Below, piece after piece: positions 59,673 through 64,000 of a stretch of DNA of 64,000 bases (positions are counted from its first letter, which is position 1; each line of letters opens with the position of its first letter). The stretch is from Streptomyces sp. NBC_01335 (GTDB lineage Bacteria; Actinomycetota; Actinomycetes; Streptomycetales; Streptomycetaceae), in the NCBI RefSeq assembly GCF_035953295.1, contig NZ_CP108370.1, positions 6,991,001 to 7,055,000 on the forward strand, written 5' to 3'. The notes under the pieces were generated by a model. That model saw only the letters and a program-made list of their open reading frames with translations, was not told the origin of the DNA and did not search any database. The translations under genes were made by a program, and so were the position numbers.

Positions 59673-61199
59673 GTGACAACCCCCTTCTCCCACGAACCCG
59701 GAGCGCCGACGGGAGCCGCCCCGCCGCCCGGATGCCCCGCCCACGGACTCGGCCCCGGCGGGCTGCGCCGCTACTACGGCGCCGAGGTGGAGAACGACAT
59801 CGTCGGGCTGAACGAGAAGCTGCGCGCCGAACACGGCAGCGTCGCTCCGGTGCTGCTCCACGGTGACGTACCCGCCTGGCTCGTCCTCGGCCACAGCGAG
59901 AACCTCTACGTCACCCGGACCCCCTCGCAGTTCTCCCGCGACTCCCGGCGCTGGCGCGCCCTGCAGGACGGCAGCGTGGGCCCCGAGCACCCGCTCGCGC
60001 CGATCTTCACGTACCAGCCCATCTGCGCCTTCGCGGACGGCGCGACCCACGAACGTCAGCGCGGCGCGATCACGGACAGCATGGCCCGGATCGACACCCG
60101 CGGCGTGCGGCGCCACATCAACCGCTTCAGCAACCGCCTCGTCAACGACTTCTGCCTCAAGGGCACCGCCGACATCGTCAGCCAGTTCGCCGAGCACCTG
60201 CCGATGATGGTCATGTGCGCGATCTTCGGCATGCCCGAGGAGTACGACGACCGGCTGGTGCAGGCCGCCCGCGACATGACGCGGGGTACCGAGACCGCCG
60301 TCACCAGCAACGCGTACGTCGTCGGCGTGCTCACCCGGCTCGTCGAGCGCCGACGGGGTGCCCCGGAGTCCGACTTCGCCACCTGGCTCGTCGAACACCC
60401 CGCCAGGATGAGCGACATCGAGGTCATCGAGCACCTCCGGCTGACGCTCATCGCGGCGTACGAGTCCACCGCCAACCTGATCGCCAACGTGATCCGGATG
60501 GTGCTGACCGACCCGCGCTTCCGGGCGCGTCTCAGCGGCGGCCACATGACCGTCCCCGAGGCGGTCGAGCAGACCCTGTGGGACGAGCCCCCCTTCTCCG
60601 CGGTCTTCGGCCGCTGGGCCGTCGGCGACACCGAGCTCGGCGGGAAGCAGATCAAGGCCGGCGACGCTCTGCTCGTCAGCATCGCGGGCGCCAACAGCGA
60701 CCCCGCCGTACGGCCCGACCTCAGCGCCTCCATGGAGGGCAACCGCGCCCACCTCGCCTTCAGCGGCGGCCCCCACGAGTGCCCCGGCCAGGACATCGGC
60801 CGTGCCATCGCGGACGTCGGCGTGGACGCGCTGCTCATGCGGCTGCCCGACCTCGAACTCGCGGCGGACGAGAGCGAACTGCGCTGGGTGGGCAACATCA
60901 TGTCGCGCCACCTGACCGAACTCCCGGTCCAGTTCGCGCCCAGCCCGCAGCAGGAGATCGACGACGAACCCATGACGTCGATGGCCGCCCGCTCCGTCCC
61001 CCGCAACGACTGGGAGATCTCGTCGCCGTCGCCGACCGCCGCACCCGGCCGGCCGGCCGGCGGACAGGAGGCCGCCGCGGCCCCGGCCGACAGCGCCCCG
61101 GTCCACGGCGCCCCGGCCCCCGCGATCCCGGAGCAGCGCACCCAGAGCGCCACGGGCCGCCTCTGGCACGCCGTCTCCAGCTGGTGGAAGGGGTACTGA
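59673..61199 (+). CDS. Cytochrome P450 of the conservon (CYP157-like, lacks ExxR)
   Basis: A 508-residue P450, longer than the usual 400 because of a Pro/Ala-rich C-terminal tail of about 85 residues ending WHAVSSWWKGY. The haem-thiolate Cys370 sits in FSGGPHECPG. The I-helix segment is AAYEST (261-266) rather than the typical AGxDT. In the K helix, where almost all P450s have ExxR, it reads EQTLW (Glu299), as reported for the CYP157 family. Conservon-linked P450s are known from S. coelicolor. Whether it oxidises a substrate or acts as a sensor is unknown. GTG 59673 follows GGAG. Confidence 0.92.
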   Translation: MTTPFSHEPGAPTGAAPPPGCPAHGLGPGGLRRYYGAEVENDIVGLNEKLRAEHGSVAPVLLHGDVPAWLVLGHSENLYVTRTPSQFSRDSRRWRALQDGSVGPEHPLAPIFTYQPICAFADGATHERQRGAITDSMARIDTRGVRRHINRFSNRLVNDFCLKGTADIVSQFAEHLPMMVMCAIFGMPEEYDDRLVQAARDMTRGTETAVTSNAYVVGVLTRLVERRRGAPESDFATWLVEHPARMSDIEVIEHLRLTLIAAYESTANLIANVIRMVLTDPRFRARLSGGHMTVPEAVEQTLWDEPPFSAVFGRWAVGDTELGGKQIKAGDALLVSIAGANSDPAVRPDLSASMEGNRAHLAFSGGPHECPGQDIGRAIADVGVDALLMRLPDLELAADESELRWVGNIMSRHLTELPVQFAPSPQQEIDDEPMTSMAARSVPRNDWEISSPSPTAAPGRPAGGQEAAAAPADSAPVHGAPAPAIPEQRTQSATGRLWHAVSSWWKGY

Positions 61200-61338
61200 C
61201 CGACGGACACCGGGGCGTCCGGCGCCCCGGCGACCACCCCGTGCCGAGCGGTCCCCGGCGGGTACGGCGCGCCGGAGGCCCGGCCCGCCGTCCCCCGCGT
61301 CCCGCCGGGCCGGGGCCGGACCCGTACCATCGAGCAGC

Positions 61339-62685
61339 GTGAAGCTGACAATTCTTGGCGGTGGCGGATTCCGGGTCCCCCTGGTGTACGGGGCACTGCT
61401 CGGCGATCACGCCGAGGGCCGCGTCTCCCGGGTCACCCTCTACGACACGGACCACGACCGCCTCGCGGCCGTCGCCCGGGTGCTGGACGAACAGGCCGGG
61501 GGAGTGCCGGACGCCCCCGCCGTCCTGGCCACCACCGACCTCGACGAGGCCCTGAAGGGCGCCGACTTCGTCTTCTCTGCGATCCGGGTCGGCGGCCTCG
61601 CCGGCCGCGCGGCCGACGAGCGGGTGGCCCTGGACCTGGGGGTGCTGGGGCAGGAGACGGTCGGGGCGGGCGGCATCGCGTACGGGCTGCGCACCGTTCC
61701 GGTCGCCGTCGACCTCGCCCGCCGCATCGCCCGGCTCGCCCCGGACGCCTGGGTCATCAACTTCACCAACCCCGCGGGCCTGGTGACCGAGGCGATGTCC
61801 CGGCACCTGGGGAACCGGGTCGTCGGCATCTGCGACACGCCCGTGGGCCTCGGCCGCCGCATCGCCCGGGTCCTCGGCGCCGACCCGGACCGCGCCTGGA
61901 TCGACTACGCGGGCCTCAACCACCTCGGCTGGGTCCAGGGCCTGTACGTGAACGGGCGGGACGAGCTTCCCCGGCTGCTCGCCGACGACACCCTGCTCGG
62001 CTCCTTCGAGGAGGGCAAGCTCTTCGGAACCGACCTGATCCGCTCGCTCGGTGCCGTGCCCAACGGGTACCTGCACTACTACTACTTCAACCGGGAAGCG
62101 GTCCGCGCCTACCAGCAGGCGAAGCTGACCCGGGGCGCCTTCCTCCGCGAGCAGCAGCAGGGCTTCTACGCGCGGATGCGGGAACCGGGCACCCCGGCCC
62201 TGGCCACCTGGGACCACACCCGCGCCGAGCGCGACGCGACCTACATGGCGGCCAACCGCGAGGTCGCGGGGGCCGGGGAGCGCGCCGCGAGCGACCTGGA
62301 GGCCGGCGGCTACGAACTGGTGGCCCTCGCCCTCATGCAGGCCGTCGCCCGCGACGAGCGCACCTCGCTCATCCTCAACGTCCGCAACGGCAGCACCCTT
62401 TCGGCGCTCGACGCGGACGCCGTGGTCGAAGTCCCCTGCCTGGTCGACGCGAACGGCGCCCACCCGGTGGCGGTGAGCCCGCTTCCGCTCCACGCGGCCG
62501 GGCTCGTCGCCTCCGTGAAGGCCGTCGAACGCGCCGTGCTCGAAGCGGCCGACAGCGGATCGCGCTCCGCCGCCGTGCGGGCGTTCGCGCTGCACCCGCT
62601 CGTGGACTCCGTCAACGTCGCCCGCGAACTGGTCGACGCCTACACCCGCGCCCACCCCCAGCTGGCCTACCTCGACAAGCCCTGA
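61339..62685 (+). CDS. Glycoside hydrolase family 4 (6-phospho-beta-glucosidase type)
   Basis: A 448-residue NAD+- and Mn2+-dependent GH4 enzyme. The Rossmann loop is LTILGGGGFRVP. The metal site is CDTPVG with Cys and the NHLGW His. VINFTNPAGLVTEA is also conserved. GH4 enzymes open the glycosidic bond by oxidation at C3 of the glycon. The CDTP form is that of 6-phospho-beta-glucosidases. No PTS genes adjoin it, so how a phosphorylated disaccharide would arise is open. GTG start; it overlaps the convergent neighbour's 3' end by 19 bases. Confidence 0.92.
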   Translation: MKLTILGGGGFRVPLVYGALLGDHAEGRVSRVTLYDTDHDRLAAVARVLDEQAGGVPDAPAVLATTDLDEALKGADFVFSAIRVGGLAGRAADERVALDLGVLGQETVGAGGIAYGLRTVPVAVDLARRIARLAPDAWVINFTNPAGLVTEAMSRHLGNRVVGICDTPVGLGRRIARVLGADPDRAWIDYAGLNHLGWVQGLYVNGRDELPRLLADDTLLGSFEEGKLFGTDLIRSLGAVPNGYLHYYYFNREAVRAYQQAKLTRGAFLREQQQGFYARMREPGTPALATWDHTRAERDATYMAANREVAGAGERAASDLEAGGYELVALALMQAVARDERTSLILNVRNGSTLSALDADAVVEVPCLVDANGAHPVAVSPLPLHAAGLVASVKAVERAVLEAADSGSRSAAVRAFALHPLVDSVNVARELVDAYTRAHPQLAYLDKP

Positions 62686-64000
62686 CCGGCCACCGTGACG
62701 GTCCGGCCCGGCACCCCGGCCGGACCGTCGGGGGCCGGACCGCCGTCCGCCGGGGCGCGCCGGACACCGCCGAGCGCCGTCAGGTCCGCGAGCACCTCGG
62801 ACGCGATCACCGGGTCCAGGCCGCCGAAGAGATGGGTGTACGTCCCGTGGGGCCAGTGGTCCCCGGGCCGGTCGCCGAGCCAGACCGCCTCCAGCCGCTG
62901 ATCGGGGAAGGCCTGCGGGGAGCCCGCCACGATGCCCTCGTAGAACCCGACGATCAGGTACAGCTCCTCGCCGAGGCGTCTGGAGATCCACCCCACCACC
63001 CCCGCGTCCTGCGGCGCGCCCCGCTCCCAGCCGCGCCGCTCCAGGCCCAGCACCTCGACCGTGGGCACGGTGACGCCCTCGAACCGGGCCAGCCGGTTGC
63101 CCGTCCGCTCCTCGTCCGTCAAGGCGAAGACCGCGCGCTCCAGTTGGGGGAACGGCTGGGACAGCTCCCGGCGGGCGAAGAGCTCCGACCAGGCGGCCCG
63201 CTCGTCGCCGAGGCGGAGCGGATGGGCCAGCCGCACGGACGCGTCGGCGGGCAGCACGGACACCTCGTCGCGCACATCGGCGAACGTCCGGTCCTCCGTG
63301 ACCCGGAAGGCGGTCGTGGTGCCCCGCGACTCGCTCAGCCACACCAGCCGCCGCACCAGATGCCCCACCAGCGGATGGGTGACGAACAGTTCCTGGAACT
63401 CGCGCGCCGTCCAGGACCGGCCCGACACCATCGCGGCCTCCAGCCGCTGCACCTGCCCGGAGGCGACCGCGCGTACGTCCTTCTTCAGGGCCAGGAACCG
63501 CTTGCGCCCCGCCGAGGCCAGCTCCCCGTCGTCCCGGGCCGCCGGGGCCGGCAGATCCCTGCGGCGGTTCCCCGCCCCGTCCAGGACGTACGCGCCGAGG
63601 CGCTCGTCGAAGCCGACGGTGAAGCGGCGCGGGCCGTAGTCCACGACCGTCGAGCCGTCCGCGTCCAGCCCGAAGTCCGGCACCAGGCGGTCGGACAACT
63701 GCTCGGCGGTGAGACCCAGAACCGCGGCCACCTCGGCGATCTTCTCCTGGGCGCGCGTCTTCAGCGCCTTGAACTTCACCCGCTGGCCGATGCCGTGCAG
63801 ATGGAGCAGGGCCACCTCGCTGCCGATGGCCGCCAGCACGTCCAGCCCCTCGACCGCCCGGTGGTGCGCACCCTCGCCCGGCCAGGCGCGGATGACCGGC
63901 GTGAGCCGCCGTACGGTCTCGTCGTCCCCGACCTCGCCCAGGGCGTACAGCGCCCAGGACTCCCTGGCCGGCAGCCGCGCGTCGAGCCACTGCTCGAAGA
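62667..64000 (-). CDS. DUF4132/HEAT-like protein, C-terminal part (5' end outside window)
   Basis: The reading frame is open to the right edge, so about 444 C-terminal residues are seen. The N-terminal visible part has alpha-alpha repeats (ESWALYALGEVGDDETVRRL) like HEAT repeats. The following VKFKALKTRAQEKIAEVA and YGPRRFTVGFDE...RRDLP match DUF4132, a domain associated with WGR/MolR-type proteins, ending in an Asp/Gly/Pro-rich tail. Function unknown. Its last 19 bases overlap GH4. Confidence 0.8.
   Translation of the reverse strand, partial: FEQWLDARLPARESWALYALGEVGDDETVRRLTPVIRAWPGEGAHHRAVEGLDVLAAIGSEVALLHLHGIGQRVKFKALKTRAQEKIAEVAAVLGLTAEQLSDRLVPDFGLDADGSTVVDYGPRRFTVGFDERLGAYVLDGAGNRRRDLPAPAARDDGELASAGRKRFLALKKDVRAVASGQVQRLEAAMVSGRSWTAREFQELFVTHPLVGHLVRRLVWLSESRGTTTAFRVTEDRTFADVRDEVSVLPADASVRLAHPLRLGDERAAWSELFARRELSQPFPQLERAVFALTDEERTGNRLARFEGVTVPTVEVLGLERRGWERGAPQDAGVVGWISRRLGEELYLIVGFYEGIVAGSPQAFPDQRLEAVWLGDRPGDHWPHGTYTHLFGGLDPVIASEVLADLTALGGVRRAPADGGPAPDGPAGVPGRTVTVAGQGLSR

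Noticed and set aside
59673..61199. P450 as a tailoring enzyme of secondary metabolism
   Set aside because: It follows a conservon, lacks ExxR and has no biosynthetic neighbours.

Overview
The window is very GC-rich, uses many GTG starts, packs genes with 4-base stop/start overlaps, and almost lacks TTA codons. It carries a conservon (CvnABCD plus P450), ROK/LacI/GntR/IclR regulators and Tat lipoproteins. All of this points to a Streptomyces chromosome. No phage, conjugation, CRISPR or biosynthetic-cluster genes are visible. The only mobile DNA recognised is a 164-bp MITE-like element.

Layout. 1-7.0 kb holds housekeeping and accessory genes: an NmrA-like protein end, a LysR regulator divergent from a bile-acid:sodium-symporter-like carrier, fdhD, a lone FabH-type ketosynthase, a GntR/FCD regulator and a DUF2254 membrane protein. 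7.1-13 kb holds tRNA-Leu(GAG), a DUF4232 lipoprotein, a secreted HEAGH metalloprotease with a ricin-type lectin domain (TTA at codon 8) and a secreted YVTN-propeller/DUF11 protein. 13.5-15.4 kb is an ArsR-like regulator with its MFS exporter, followed by the MITE. 15.6-21.2 kb holds an ATP-grasp enzyme, YceI, a large Ig-like/membrane/PH-like protein, a short tandem-repeat tract and an unknown protein.

21.5-39.3 kb is the most striking region. A LacI regulator is followed by a gene set that matches what is needed to dismantle xyloglucan. A secreted GH74 endo-xyloglucanase, a lipoprotein binding protein and two sugar ABC permeases sit with intracellular GH42 beta-galactosidase, GH95 alpha-fucosidase, GH3 beta-glucosidase and GH31 alpha-xylosidase. 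Six genes run leftward from a divergent promoter region and two run rightward. The same palindrome, TCGAAGCGCTTCGA or its core, occurs twice before the LacI gene and twice in the divergent promoter, so one regulator probably controls the locus. No ABC ATPase is present; in streptomycetes a shared ATPase (MsiK) usually serves such importers.

39.3-50.1 kb holds a GNAT, an unknown protein, an AspT-like transporter, a VWA/membrane-protein pair, divergent xylB and xylA with a convergent ROK regulator, and a DUF3105-DUF305 pair. The xylose genes would consume the xylose that GH31 releases. 50.4-55.8 kb holds a scramblase-like DUF2510 protein, an N-terminally truncated FUSC protein, a complete FUSC-MarR operon with a palindromic operator, and an IclR regulator. 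56.4-61.2 kb is a conservon ending in a P450 that lacks the ExxR motif, as in CYP157. 61.3 kb to the end holds a GH4 enzyme and the C-terminal part of a DUF4132 protein that runs off the window.
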